NCBI RefSeq assembly: GCF_001306035.1
Contig: NZ_LGCM01000034.1
Location: 1-64,000, forward strand
Direction of reading: 5' to 3'
Length of the DNA: 64,000 bases
From: Levilinea saccharolytica
GTDB taxonomy: Bacteria; Chloroflexota; Anaerolineae; Anaerolineales; Anaerolineaceae
Below are positions 1 to 8,816 of this stretch, piece after piece. Each line of letters starts with the position of its first letter. Position 1 is the stretch's first letter. The position numbers and the translations under genes are program-made. The notes under the pieces are model-generated. The model saw only the letters and a program-made list of their open reading frames with translations. It was not told the origin of the DNA and searched no databases.

Positions 1-762
1 CCCACCCCCACCGCCGACACCCGCCCCGACCCCGCTCGCTGGAGCGAATGGCCGGTGATCCCCACCCTCAGCGCCACGGCACGTCAGATTTACGAGTATG
101 GGCAGGCCCAGGGCATGCACGCGCAGCGCTTTTCTTCGGTGGGCGACTGCCAGAGCGAGCCAAACGTGTTTATGGGCATTTACGCCACCGACCGCTATTG
201 GCTGGGCGATCAGTACCAATACTTGCAGGAGACCATTGATTATTTCGGGGATTCTTTCGACCATCAATCTGCTGCGGTGCGGGATGGGCTGAGCGCACCC
301 ACAGCCCTTTCGCCGATGTGGGCGGATAAGACCCTGTGCCAATCGGATGAAAGTCCGGTGGCCTGCGAACTGCGCCTGTACCAACCGGCCTTTGTCTTCA
401 TCAACCTGGGCACCAACTGGAAGGCGGGGGCTTCGGCGGCGCGCTACGAACAGTATCTACGCCAGATTGTGGATCAGGTGATCCGCGCCGGGGCGCTGCC
501 GATCCTTTCCACCAAGGCTGACAACGTGGAAGGCGACCACAGCCTCAACCGCGCCACGGCCCAGGTGGCCCACGATTACGATGTGCCCCTGTGGAATTTT
601 TGGCTGGCGGCACAAAGCCTGGAAAACGGCGGCCTGGACCCTGAGCGCGATAACATCTACCTCAGTTTCCCCGACGGCTGGGACCGGCGCAACTTCACCG
701 CGCTGCAAAGCCTGGACGCAATCCGCCGCGCCCTGTTTAACCTGCCGCAGCCTGCGCCCTGA
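1..762 (+). CDS. SGNH-hydrolase-like lipoprotein paralogue, 5' end missing
   Basis: The frame is open from the first base, so the N-terminus lies outside the window. A GTG at 55 is in frame, but homologous residues continue upstream of it. The visible 253 residues align along most of their length with the protein at 1872-2852 (shared PVIPT, VGDC, GTN and LPLWNFW-like blocks), so the two are tandem paralogues. The GDC and GTN blocks match blocks I and III of the SGNH/GDSL hydrolase fold, but the usual nucleophile Ser is Cys here (VGDCQS). The role is unknown. SGNH proteins next to polysaccharide genes often transfer or remove acetyl groups, which is only a possibility here. It is followed after 6 nt by the next gene, so the three are probably one operon. 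Confidence 0.6.
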   Translation, partial: PTPTADTRPDPARWSEWPVIPTLSATARQIYEYGQAQGMHAQRFSSVGDCQSEPNVFMGIYATDRYWLGDQYQYLQETIDYFGDSFDHQSAAVRDGLSAPTALSPMWADKTLCQSDESPVACELRLYQPAFVFINLGTNWKAGASAARYEQYLRQIVDQVIRAGALPILSTKADNVEGDHSLNRATAQVAHDYDVPLWNFWLAAQSLENGGLDPERDNIYLSFPDGWDRRNFTALQSLDAIRRALFNLPQPAP

Positions 763-768
763 GCCGCG

Positions 769-1875
769 ATGACCGAAAACGCCCGCTTTCTCCGCAACGT
801 CCTCTGGAAAGCCGCGCTCCTGTTCGCGGTGTTGAACCTGCTGTTTGCCGCCTGGGGGGATGGGCAGACCGCTCTGGGGCGGCTTTCGCTCTACAACCGC
901 CTGATCCCGGGGCGCGAACGTTTCCCCTTTGGCGAAAATCCCCAGCGTGCCTACAACCTCAGCCTGTACAACCTGGAGGCCATGTTCGCCGCCCACCAGG
1001 TGAGCGCCCCCGCCCCAACGGGGGAGGCGCGCGTCTTTTTGGTGGGCGATTCCTCGGTATGGGGCACGCTGCTGACCCCCGCGCAGACCCTGGCGGGGCA
1101 GCTGAACGCCATGCATCTGCAAAGCTGCGACGGCCGCCCGCTGCGCTTTTACAACCTGGGCTACCCCACCCTGTCGCTGACCAAGGATGTGATGATTTTG
1201 GACCGCGCCCGCGAGTTGGGAGCGGAGCGGATGGTGTGGCTGGTGACTCTCGAATCCCTGGTGCGCGAGAAGCAGTTGGATTCGCCCATTGTGGCCAACA
1301 ACCCGGCAGCGGTGCGCGGGCTGGCCGAGCGCTATGGGCTGGCCTGGGATGAGGAACTGCCCGCCTTTCCCGGATTCTGGCAGCGCACCCTGGTGGGGCA
1401 GCGCCGCCCCCTGGCGGATTTGTTCCGCCTTCAGATGTATGGGGTGATGTGGGCGGCCACCGGCGTGGATCAGGAATATCCGTCCGAATACCCCCCCGCG
1501 CAGCGCGACCTGGAAGCTGACCCCAGCTATCACGGCTGGGAAGAGACTTTCCCGCCGCAGGCGTTGGCCTGGGATGTGCTGGATGCCGGTCTGCGCGCGG
1601 CGGCCCCGGCTGAGGTTCTGCTGGTGAACGAACCCATGCTGATCAGCAGCGGCCAAAATGCCGATATCCGTTACAACTTCTTCTATCCGCACTGGGCGTA
1701 TGACGACTACCGCCAGGCGCTGAGCGAGCGCGCCGCGCAGCAGGGCTGGCGCTGGCTGGACGCCTGGGATCTGGTTCCGGAGGCGGAATTTACCAACAGC
1801 GCCATTCACCTGACCCCCGCGGGCGAAGCCCTGCTGGCGCAGGCGGTGGCGGCTGAATTGAGTGTGTGCCCATGA
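769..1875 (+). CDS. SGNH/GDSL-like membrane-anchored protein
   Basis: A 368-residue protein starting at ATG 769. An N-terminal hydrophobic segment (about residues 12-27) suggests a signal anchor and an extracytoplasmic catalytic part. The block FLVGDSSVWG near residue 90 fits the SGNH block I with its nucleophile Ser. A conserved Asp/His pair near the C-terminus is less clear; AIHLTPAGEALL near residue 350 contains a plausible block V histidine, as in AlgX/AlgJ-type proteins. The gene overlaps the next one by ATGA, which indicates translational coupling. Context: it sits between two GDC-type relatives, so the three may act on one envelope polymer. Substrate unknown. Confidence 0.6.
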   Translation: MTENARFLRNVLWKAALLFAVLNLLFAAWGDGQTALGRLSLYNRLIPGRERFPFGENPQRAYNLSLYNLEAMFAAHQVSAPAPTGEARVFLVGDSSVWGTLLTPAQTLAGQLNAMHLQSCDGRPLRFYNLGYPTLSLTKDVMILDRARELGAERMVWLVTLESLVREKQLDSPIVANNPAAVRGLAERYGLAWDEELPAFPGFWQRTLVGQRRPLADLFRLQMYGVMWAATGVDQEYPSEYPPAQRDLEADPSYHGWEETFPPQALAWDVLDAGLRAAAPAEVLLVNEPMLISSGQNADIRYNFFYPHWAYDDYRQALSERAAQQGWRWLDAWDLVPEAEFTNSAIHLTPAGEALLAQAVAAELSVCP

Positions 1876-2852
1876 GCGGCGGGAAGATGCGCTTTTGGCT
1901 GGTGGGCGCGGCTGCGGCGGCTTTGATGTGGAGCGCGGGCTGCGCCCCGCAGACGCCCTCCCCGGCAGCGGCGCAGCCGCCGCAGGCTTCGGCCGCGCCG
2001 GTGAACACGCCCACGGCCCTGCCGACCCCCACACTCACCGCACCCCCGGCGGCGGCCGCCCCCACGGCACCCCCGGCGCTGCCTACCCCCACCCTGCGCC
2101 CCACCCTGGGCGCGGACGGCTGGAAGGAGCTGCCCGTCATCCCCACCGTCAGCCAGACCGCCCGCGAAATCTACGCCCAGGGACAGAGCCTGGGCCGCCA
2201 GCCGCAGGCATTTTCTAAGGTGGGTGACTGCGAGAGCCGCACGGTGTGGTTCCTGGGCGATTTTGACCTGGGGCCGCAGTATTACAATCTGGGGCCGTAC
2301 GCCGCTTTGCAGGACACGGTGGACTATTACCAGGGTTCCTTTGGCCGCCTCAGCCAGGTGGCCCGCCCCGGCTTCACCGTGGCGTCTATGCTCAGCCCGC
2401 TGTGGGCCGACCGCAAGGAATGCGAGCCCAACGAATCCCCCTTGGCCTGCGAATACCGCCAACACAACCCGGCGCTGGCGCTCATTTCGGTGGGCACCAA
2501 CGACGTGGCTCGGCCAGACGGCTTTGAGAAAAATTTGCGCGAGGTGATCGAGCAGACCATCGAGGCGGGGATTGTGCCGGTGTTGGCTACCAAGGCCGAC
2601 AACCTGGAGGGCAATCACCACCTGAATGCCACCATTGCGCGCCTGGCGCTGGAATACGATCTTCCGCTGTGGAATTTCTGGCGGGCGGTGCAGGATTTGC
2701 CCGGCCAGGGCTTGCAGGAAGACCGCGCCCACCTGACCTGGAGCCCCAATGATTACGCCGACCCGGCCAACCTAAAGCGCGCCTGGCCGGTGCGCAATTT
2801 GACCGCGCTGCAAGTGTTGGACGCGCTGCGTCAGGAGCTGAGCGCGGACTAA
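1872..2852 (+). CDS. SGNH-hydrolase-like lipoprotein with GDC motif
   Basis: A 326-residue protein. ATG 1872 is preferred over GTG 1866 because it forms the ATGA overlap with the preceding stop. The N-terminus has a lipoprotein signal (lipobox WSAGC), then a long Pro/Thr/Ala-rich linker to about residue 85, as in exported Chloroflexi lipoproteins. The folded part has VGDCES (block I position, Cys instead of Ser), VGTNDVARP (block III) and LPLWNFW. Strong similarity to the partial protein at 1-762 indicates duplication. Whether the Cys supports catalysis or marks a non-enzymatic binding protein cannot be told from sequence. The transcript ends at the terminator just downstream. Confidence 0.6.
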   Translation: MSGGKMRFWLVGAAAAALMWSAGCAPQTPSPAAAQPPQASAAPVNTPTALPTPTLTAPPAAAAPTAPPALPTPTLRPTLGADGWKELPVIPTVSQTAREIYAQGQSLGRQPQAFSKVGDCESRTVWFLGDFDLGPQYYNLGPYAALQDTVDYYQGSFGRLSQVARPGFTVASMLSPLWADRKECEPNESPLACEYRQHNPALALISVGTNDVARPDGFEKNLREVIEQTIEAGIVPVLATKADNLEGNHHLNATIARLALEYDLPLWNFWRAVQDLPGQGLQEDRAHLTWSPNDYADPANLKRAWPVRNLTALQVLDALRQELSAD

Positions 2853-2872
2853 CCCTGCGGAAAACACAAAAA

Positions 2873-2910
2873 AACACCTGGGTCTGCCCACAACGGCGCA
2901 CCCAGGTGTT
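2873..2910. terminator. Bidirectional intrinsic terminator
   Basis: A perfect 11-bp inverted repeat (AACACCTGGGT at 2873-2883, ACCCAGGTGTT at 2900-2910) lies between convergent genes. It is followed by AT-rich sequence on the right and an A-run (T-run on the minus strand) on the left, so it can serve both directions. Confidence 0.8.
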
Positions 2911-2930
2911 ATTTATTCAGGAGAGTATTT

Positions 2931-4478
2931 TCAGGCGTGGGTCTCGGCTACCCCGGCCATCATCAAACCGAGCTGCTCCACGGAGGCCTCGTTGGCGTTG
3001 ACCACGCCCACGATCTTGCCTTCATAAATCACGGCGATGCGGTCGGAGAGGGCCAGAATTTCATCCAGGTCTTCGGAAATCAGCAGGGTGGCGGTTCCAG
3101 CCTGGCGCTGTTGTAACAGGCGCTGGTGGATGTACTCGCTGGCGCCGATATCCACGCCGCGGGTGGGCTGGGCGGCGATGAGCACGCTGGGCTGGCGGGA
3201 GAGTTCGCGCGCCAGGATGAGTTTTTGAATGTTGCCGCCGGACAGGTTCTTCAGGGGCGTGTCCAGGCTGGGAGTCTTGACGCTGTAAGCCTCCACCGCT
3301 TTGCGGGTTTGCTCGGCGATGGCTTTGAAATCGAAGAAGGTGGCGCGGGAATAAGGCCGTTTGCCGTGATCTTCGAGGATGAAATTATCGGCTACGCTGA
3401 AGTCTTTGATGGCCCCTTCGCGCATGCGTTCTTCGGGGATGTAGGACTGCCCGGCGTCAATGTGCGCCAGGGGGGAATCATGGGTCACATCCCGCCCGTT
3501 GAGCACCACGGATCCCTGGCGGATGGGGCGCAGGCCCGCCAGCGCCTCGGCCAGCTCGCGCTGCCCGTTGCCCGAAACGCCCGCCAGGCCCAGAATTTCA
3601 CCGGCGTGCACCTCCAGCGAGACCCCTCTCAGGGCGTCGCTGCCGCGGTCGCCAGCCACGTAAATGTCGTTGACCTTCAGACGGCTTTTGCCCAGCTTGG
3701 GGGCGGGTCGGTCGTATTGCAGAATGACCGGCCGGCCGACCATCATTTGGGCCAGCTCGGCTTTGGTGGCCCCGGCGGTGGGGCGCGTGCCCACGGTGGC
3801 GCCGTCGCGCAGCACGGTGACGCGGTGGCTGATGTCCAACACTTCGTGGAGCTTATGAGAGATAAAAATGAGTGCGTGTCCGTCCGTCACCATCTGACGG
3901 AAGGTCAGGAACAGGTCGTCCACTTCCTGGGGGGTCAATACGGCAGTCGGTTCATCCAGGATGAGCAAAGCCGCGCCGCGGTAAAGGGCCTTGAGGATTT
4001 CAACGCGCTGCTGCTCGCCGACCGCCAGCTGCCATACATAGGCGTGCGGGTCAATCTTCAGACGGTACTGTTCGGCCAGGGTGAGGATGCGTTTTTCCAC
4101 GCGTTCCAGGTCCAGAAGCGGTCCGCGTGAAGATTTTAGCCCCAGGGCCACGTTTTCGACCACCGTCAGCGAGGGAACCAGCATGAAGTGTTGGTGAATC
4201 ATGCCGATGCCGGCGTTGATGGCGTCCTGGGGGGAGCGGAAGACGTGTTCCACGCCGTTGATGAGGATTTTGCCTTCGTCTGGGCGGTACAGCCCATAGA
4301 GCTGACGCATGAGGGTGCTTTTTCCCGCGCCGTTTTCACCCAACAGGGCGTGAATTTCGCCAGCCTTGACGTCGAAATCAACATGGTCATTTGCCAGCAC
4401 GCCTGGGAAGCGTTTGACGATTCCCAACATTTGCATCTCTTCGATCCGGGGTTGGCCGGTAGGCAGGAGGTTGCTCAT
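2931..4478 (-). CDS. Nucleoside-type ABC importer ATP-binding protein (double NBD)
   Basis: A 515-residue tandem ATPase of the sugar/nucleoside (MglA/NupO/YufO) type that would energise the two permeases upstream. The first half has a full Walker A (GENGAGKST) and the second signature region LSGGNIQKL is present. The second P-loop is degenerate (GLAGVSGNGQRE), which is normal for this family. ATG 4478 was chosen over the open frame that extends to 4541: it has a GAAAGGG ribosome site upstream, and the family starts close to MLGIVKRFPG. It is the last gene of the leftward operon regulator-permease-permease-BMP-ATPase. A 12-bp hairpin precedes it (4507-4538). Confidence 0.9.
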   Translation of the reverse strand: MSNLLPTGQPRIEEMQMLGIVKRFPGVLANDHVDFDVKAGEIHALLGENGAGKSTLMRQLYGLYRPDEGKILINGVEHVFRSPQDAINAGIGMIHQHFMLVPSLTVVENVALGLKSSRGPLLDLERVEKRILTLAEQYRLKIDPHAYVWQLAVGEQQRVEILKALYRGAALLILDEPTAVLTPQEVDDLFLTFRQMVTDGHALIFISHKLHEVLDISHRVTVLRDGATVGTRPTAGATKAELAQMMVGRPVILQYDRPAPKLGKSRLKVNDIYVAGDRGSDALRGVSLEVHAGEILGLAGVSGNGQRELAEALAGLRPIRQGSVVLNGRDVTHDSPLAHIDAGQSYIPEERMREGAIKDFSVADNFILEDHGKRPYSRATFFDFKAIAEQTRKAVEAYSVKTPSLDTPLKNLSGGNIQKLILARELSRQPSVLIAAQPTRGVDIGASEYIHQRLLQQRQAGTATLLISEDLDEILALSDRIAVIYEGKIVGVVNANEASVEQLGLMMAGVAETHA

Positions 4479-4506
4479 CAGTACCGTGGCCCTTTCTTTC
4501 TTTGGT

Positions 4507-4538
4507 GGGGTGTTCCGGCGCTGAGGCCGGAACACCCC
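4507..4538 (-). other. Intercistronic hairpin between BMP lipoprotein and ATPase genes
   Basis: A perfect 12-bp inverted repeat (GGGGTGTTCCGG at 4507-4518, CCGGAACACCCC at 4527-4538, 8-nt loop) without a T-run. It is more likely an RNA-stability or partial attenuation element than a full terminator. It would favour expression of the binding protein over the ATPase. Confidence 0.65.
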
Positions 4539-4582
4539 CATTCGACGATCAAACGGGTTTCTATGGATAAAGCGAATCAGGG

Positions 4583-5680
4583 TTACTGCTTGGGGCCGCT
4601 CAGAGGGGCAATCGTGCCGTCCATAATGCCCTGGATGGCAGCTTCGGCGGCGGTTTTGGCATCAGCGGGGATTTCAACACCGGGGTTGTAGGCGATGACC
4701 AGGCCCTTGTTCTTGAAGGTCAGGGTGTAGGCCTTGCCGCCCATCACGCCCGCTTTGACGCTGGTGATCATGTCTTTGATCACGCCGGTCCAGTCATACA
4801 CCATGCTGGCGGCCACGGTGTCGGGGGCCAGGTTGGTCTGATCCCACTGCGCGCCGAACCACTTGGCGCCCTTTTCCTTGGCGACGCCGATGGCGCCCAC
4901 CACGGACTGCGAGGAGCCGGTGAGCATGTCAGCGCCCGCGGCGATGTGCGTTTCGGCCGCGGCGGCCATCAGGGAAACATCCGAGAACGAGCCGGTGTAG
5001 GAAATGTTGACTTTGGCTTCGGGTTTGGCGATCATGGCGCCGGTCTTGAAACCGTCCACGAAGAGCTTGGCATCGCCCGCTTCCACGGGGCCGCTCACGC
5101 CCAACACACCGCTGGCGGACATATTGGCTGCCAGCGTGCCGAGCACATAGCCGCCTTCCTGGGCTTCAGCCTGGTAGGCAAAAACGTTGGTGATGCCCTG
5201 GGCCTGGAAGGTATCCAGCGAGGTGCCCCAGGCGAACGCGGTTTCGGGGAAATCGGGGGCGATCTGCGCCAGCGAGGTGCCGTATTGGGAACCGTGGGCG
5301 ATGACCAGGTTATAACCCTGGGAAGCGTAGTCGCGGATGGCGGCAGCCGCATCCGGAACCTTGAACATGCCCTCAGAATAGGCAATTTCCATCTTCTCCG
5401 GGCCGCCCATCTCGGCCTGCACCTTCAGCAGACCTTCGTACATAGACTGGCTGAAGGCCATGTCGGTGATGGAGCTGGGCATGACGATGGCGACGCGGAA
5501 GATTTCTTCTTCCACAGGGGCGGGGGTGGCCGTGACTACCACTTCCACGGGGGCAGCTTCCACTTCCACCACGCGGGTCACTTCCACAGTGACCGGCTCG
5601 GCAGCGGCGGGGGCGCAGCCGGAAACCAACACGGCCGCAAGGACCACTAGCAAACTCAGGCGAAACAGCACGGACTTCAT
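4583..5680 (-). CDS. BMP-family substrate-binding lipoprotein
   Basis: A 365-residue exported binding protein of the basic-membrane-protein (PnrA/YufN/BmpA) family, whose characterised members bind purine nucleosides. It has a type II signal peptide with lipobox VSGC, then a Val/Thr/Glu-rich linker (VTVEVTRVVEVE) typical of Chloroflexi lipoproteins, then the periplasmic-binding fold starting near residue 60 (FRVAIVMPSSITDMAFSQS). Start at ATG 5680 with GGAGGAG seven bases upstream. It lies between the permease genes and the ATPase gene of one operon. The exact ligand (nucleoside or related molecule) is inferred from family only. Confidence 0.9.
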   Translation of the reverse strand: MKSVLFRLSLLVVLAAVLVSGCAPAAAEPVTVEVTRVVEVEAAPVEVVVTATPAPVEEEIFRVAIVMPSSITDMAFSQSMYEGLLKVQAEMGGPEKMEIAYSEGMFKVPDAAAAIRDYASQGYNLVIAHGSQYGTSLAQIAPDFPETAFAWGTSLDTFQAQGITNVFAYQAEAQEGGYVLGTLAANMSASGVLGVSGPVEAGDAKLFVDGFKTGAMIAKPEAKVNISYTGSFSDVSLMAAAAETHIAAGADMLTGSSQSVVGAIGVAKEKGAKWFGAQWDQTNLAPDTVAASMVYDWTGVIKDMITSVKAGVMGGKAYTLTFKNKGLVIAYNPGVEIPADAKTAAEAAIQGIMDGTIAPLSGPKQ

Positions 5681-5808
5681 TTTAAATCTCCTCCATTCAC
5701 AATTCGGATACGGTTGAGAGTTGTTGCAATACGGGTCAGGTCAGGGCTGAGGGGTCATCACCTCCTTGGGGTGCAAAGGTAAACTGCGGCGGTATCCGCG
5801 AATTGGTT

Positions 5809-6741
5809 TCAGTTTTCGCCGCGTTCGAAAGGTTTCGACAGCGCTGCGGGTTGTCGGGCGCGGCGAACCGCGAAGGCCAGCGCCAGAATGGTGAGGACGT
5901 AGGGCATCATCACGGCCAGATCGGAGGGCAGATTAATGCCTTTGACCTGGATCCACAGTTGGAGCGCGTTCACAAAGCTGAAGATCAGCGCGCCCACCAG
6001 CACCCCGCCCGGCCGCCAGCTTCCAAAGTAAACCAGGGCCACGGCTATGAAGCCCATGCCGTTGGTCATGTTTTCCTGGAAGAGGTTGATGAGGGCGATG
6101 GACAAGGACGCCCCGGCGATGCCGGCCAGGGTGCCGCCGATGCATACCGTGGTATAGCGAATTTGGGCCACATTGATACCCAACGAGTCGGCGGCCTGGG
6201 GGTTTTGCCCCACCGAGCGCACCTTGAGGCCAAAGGTGGTTTTGTAGAGGACGAAGGCGGCGATGGGAACCAGCAGGAAGGCGACGTAAACCAGCAGGTT
6301 ATGGTTGAAGAGCACGTCACCCAGCAGGGGAATATCCCCCAACAGAGGGATTTTGATCGGCTGAAAACCGGAGATGGATTCCACGCCGCCCAGGGTTTTC
6401 TTGAAGAGCAGCGAAGACAGCCCCATGCCAAACAGGTGCAGGCCGATGCCGCTGATGCCTTGCTCGGCTTTAAAGGTGACGCTGACCACAGCCATGAGCA
6501 GGCCCATGAGCAGCCCCACCAAGGCCGCGCCCAGCAGACCCAGCCACAGGCTGCCGGTGGTCATGCCGACGAAGAAGCCGACATACGCGCCCATGAGCAT
6601 GATGCCTTCCACGCCCAGGTTGAAGATGCCGGAATTTTGCACAAAGGTTTCGCCGATGGCCGCGTACAGATAGGGGGTGGCCAGGCGGATGCCGGAATAA
6701 AGGATACCCAGCAGGACGGGCAGTGTAAACAGGTCACCCAT
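5809..6741 (-). CDS. Nucleoside-type ABC importer permease (second)
   Basis: A 310-residue, very hydrophobic protein with about eight to ten membrane segments, of the BPD_transp_2 family (YufQ/NupQ-like). The segment GETFVQNSGIFNLGVEGIMLMGAYVG at the N-terminal third is the typical conserved region. Its start overlaps the end of the preceding permease gene by 8 nt, which points to translational coupling and a heterodimeric channel. The 128 bases downstream, before the BMP gene, hold a strong anti-anti-SD sequence (5759-5769) with no convincing start codon behind it. Confidence 0.88.
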   Translation of the reverse strand: MGDLFTLPVLLGILYSGIRLATPYLYAAIGETFVQNSGIFNLGVEGIMLMGAYVGFFVGMTTGSLWLGLLGAALVGLLMGLLMAVVSVTFKAEQGISGIGLHLFGMGLSSLLFKKTLGGVESISGFQPIKIPLLGDIPLLGDVLFNHNLLVYVAFLLVPIAAFVLYKTTFGLKVRSVGQNPQAADSLGINVAQIRYTTVCIGGTLAGIAGASLSIALINLFQENMTNGMGFIAVALVYFGSWRPGGVLVGALIFSFVNALQLWIQVKGINLPSDLAVMMPYVLTILALAFAVRRARQPAALSKPFERGEN

Positions 6742-7813
6742 TGATCTTCCTCCTGCGCGCGCGGCTGCGGGCCAATAGATCGGCGCTGACCACGAACAAA
6801 ACTACCAGGCCGAGCATGACATCAATCAGGGCGGAGGGAACCTGGACGGTGCGCTGCATTTTGTTGGCGCCCTCCAGTAAGCCGCCAAAGAGGATGGAGG
6901 CGGGAATTGCGCCCAGGGGGTGCAGTTTGCCGAACAGGGCGGCCACAATCCCGGAAAAGCCGTAGCCGCCGGAGAGGCCTTCCATCATACGGTGCTGCAC
7001 GCCCATGACCTCCACGGCCCCCGCCAGCCCGGCGAAGGCGCCCCCCAGAATGAGGGACAGGGCCTGATAGAAGGGCACGCGGATGCCGGCGTAGCGGGCG
7101 GCATCGGGGTTCAGACCCACGGCGCGGATGCGGTAGCCGATGGTGGTGCGCCACAAGAAGATGAACACCACCACCGCCATGATCAGCGCCAGGATGGCCC
7201 CGCCGTGCAGCAGGGTCTTGGGCACCAAACGCACCAGCCACACCGAGCGGGGCAGCAGAGCCGACTGGGCGATGCGTGTTCCGGCCTCAATTTCCGCCGG
7301 ATCAATCATCGGGCCGCGCAGCAGGAAGTTGGAGAGCTGCAAGGCAATGGCGTTCATCATGATGGTGGAGAGGATCTCATTGACACCCATGCGGGCCTTG
7401 AGAAAACCGGGGACGCCGCCCCAGGCCGCGCCCGCCAAGGCTCCCACGATCAAGCAGGAGGGCAGCAGGATCCAGCCCGGCGCGGTCTGAAAACCGACCG
7501 CCAGGGCGGTGGCTGCCAGGGCGCCCACCAAAAGCTGCCCTTCGCCGCCAATGTTGATGACGCCGCCGCGGAAGGCGATGCACACCCCCAAACCCACTAA
7601 CAGCAGGGGGGTGGCTTTCACCAGGGTCTGGGTGATGCCGGTCATATCGCCGAATGCGCCGCGCAGCATGGAGCTGTAGGCGACCAGCGGATTGACCTTT
7701 AACGCCAGCAAGATCAGCGCGCCCACCAGCAGCGCCAGGAAGACCGATCCCAGTGGGAGCAGCGCCTCGAAAAGCTGGTTTAGAAATTTTTTGATGCCCG
7801 GTTTCTCCGGCAT
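6734..7813 (-). CDS. Nucleoside-type ABC importer permease (first)
   Basis: A 359-residue BPD_transp_2 family membrane protein (YufP/NupP-like), the longer partner of the permease pair, as usual in this transporter class. The motif GGVINIGGEGQLLVGALAA carries the conserved permease region. It starts at ATG 7813, 49 nt after the GntR regulator gene, and overlaps the next gene by 8 nt. Together with the ATPase (2931-4478) and the BMP lipoprotein it completes an importer. Confidence 0.88.
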   Translation of the reverse strand: MPEKPGIKKFLNQLFEALLPLGSVFLALLVGALILLALKVNPLVAYSSMLRGAFGDMTGITQTLVKATPLLLVGLGVCIAFRGGVINIGGEGQLLVGALAATALAVGFQTAPGWILLPSCLIVGALAGAAWGGVPGFLKARMGVNEILSTIMMNAIALQLSNFLLRGPMIDPAEIEAGTRIAQSALLPRSVWLVRLVPKTLLHGGAILALIMAVVVFIFLWRTTIGYRIRAVGLNPDAARYAGIRVPFYQALSLILGGAFAGLAGAVEVMGVQHRMMEGLSGGYGFSGIVAALFGKLHPLGAIPASILFGGLLEGANKMQRTVQVPSALIDVMLGLVVLFVVSADLLARSRARRRKING

Positions 7814-7861
7814 ACACAGTACCCCTTTCGGTTCAGGGTGGGGCTGCTTTGGGCAGCCTGG

Positions 7862-8596
7862 TTAAGCGCCCCACGCCCGCACCAGCCGCATGTTCAGGCG
7901 TTTGTCTGCGTAGTTGTTCAGACCAAACGCCACGGGCTGGTCGGCGCGGTTGTAAAACACGTCAAAGAAGGTCAGCAGCGGTTCGTCGCTGTCTAACTGC
8001 AGCCGTTCAACCGCCTGGGGAGCCGGCAGGGCAGAACGGATGTCGGAGGTGGAATAGGCGATCCACTGGTCGCAGTAGGTTTCCAGGAACACATTCAGCG
8101 GCACGCGCGCATCGCAGCATTCGGGCGCAATGGAAAAAAAAGCAACCGGGATGATGTTTGTGGACAAGATCACCGGCTGCTCATCTGCGAAAAAGAGGCG
8201 TTCCATCACATAAATGGGTTCCTCCGGGGCAATTTCGAGGACGTCGCTTTCGCGTTGTCCTGCGGGGAGCACCTGGGTGGAAAGCACGTGGATGGTGCAC
8301 TTTCGCCCGGAGTTTTCGATCATGTGCGTGAAAGACCAGAAGCTCTCCAGGCGGGTGCTGATTTCAAACACGCGCCGGTTCACATACGTGCCGTCCCCCT
8401 GGCGGGGCAGGAGCATGCCTTCGGAAACCAGGGAGGTCATGGCCTGGCGCAGGGTGGCGCGGCTGACGCCCAGCTCGGCGGCCAGATCGCTTTCGGAGGG
8501 CAGCTTGGACCCTGGGGCATAGGCGCCGTCGCGAATCCTTTTGCGGAGGATCGAATTGACCTGGCTCGTAATGGTTTGCGGGCGTTTCAAGATCAT
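7862..8596 (-). CDS. GntR/HutC-type transcriptional regulator
   Basis: A 244-residue regulator: an N-terminal GntR winged helix (residues about 8-75, with LPSESDLAAELGVSRATLRQAM) and a C-terminal UTRA effector domain (about 95-235). ATG 8596 is preferred over a TTG at 8650 because the resulting length equals the family norm and that of the second GntR/UTRA protein here (62234-62968). It is the first gene of the ABC importer operon and presumably controls it in response to the transported ligand or a derivative. A small imperfect palindrome (ACGA-cta-TCGT, 8659-8669) lies upstream as a possible operator. Confidence 0.85.
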   Translation of the reverse strand: MILKRPQTITSQVNSILRKRIRDGAYAPGSKLPSESDLAAELGVSRATLRQAMTSLVSEGMLLPRQGDGTYVNRRVFEISTRLESFWSFTHMIENSGRKCTIHVLSTQVLPAGQRESDVLEIAPEEPIYVMERLFFADEQPVILSTNIIPVAFFSIAPECCDARVPLNVFLETYCDQWIAYSTSDIRSALPAPQAVERLQLDSDEPLLTFFDVFYNRADQPVAFGLNNYADKRLNMRLVRAWGA

Positions 8597-8756
8597 GGAC
8601 TGCCTATATTGAAGAGATTGGGGGACGCTTTTGGCTGGAGAGAGCTTCAAAAGGGCAAACGACTATCGTCATACAACTGACACCTTAATATTAGCAAAAA
8701 AATTCACAAATGCAATAGGAAATTCCGCTTAATCGCCCGTTTTCGGGTGGATTTAA

Positions 8757-8782
8757 GCAAAACCGGCGCGGTGAGGCGCCGG
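8757..8782 (-). terminator. Intrinsic terminator after galE
   Basis: On the minus strand a 7-bp GC stem (CCGGCGC/GCGCCGG, + positions 8763-8782, 6-nt loop) is followed by TTTT. It lies 35 nt past the galE stop. Confidence 0.75.
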
Positions 8783-8816
8783 CAGCTTGTGCAGTGAATT
8801 TGCGCAGGGCTGAAGA

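Noticed and set aside
457-2034. A 525-codon minus-strand frame across the SGNH-like genes
   Set aside because: Low-complexity Gln/Gly/His translation typical of antisense to GC-rich genes; the plus-strand frames have conserved blocks and ATGA coupling.
5759-5769. Perfect Shine-Dalgarno-like AAGGAGGTGAT on the minus strand between permease and BMP genes
   Set aside because: No start codon at usable distance opens a frame longer than a few codons; the BMP gene has its own ribosome site.
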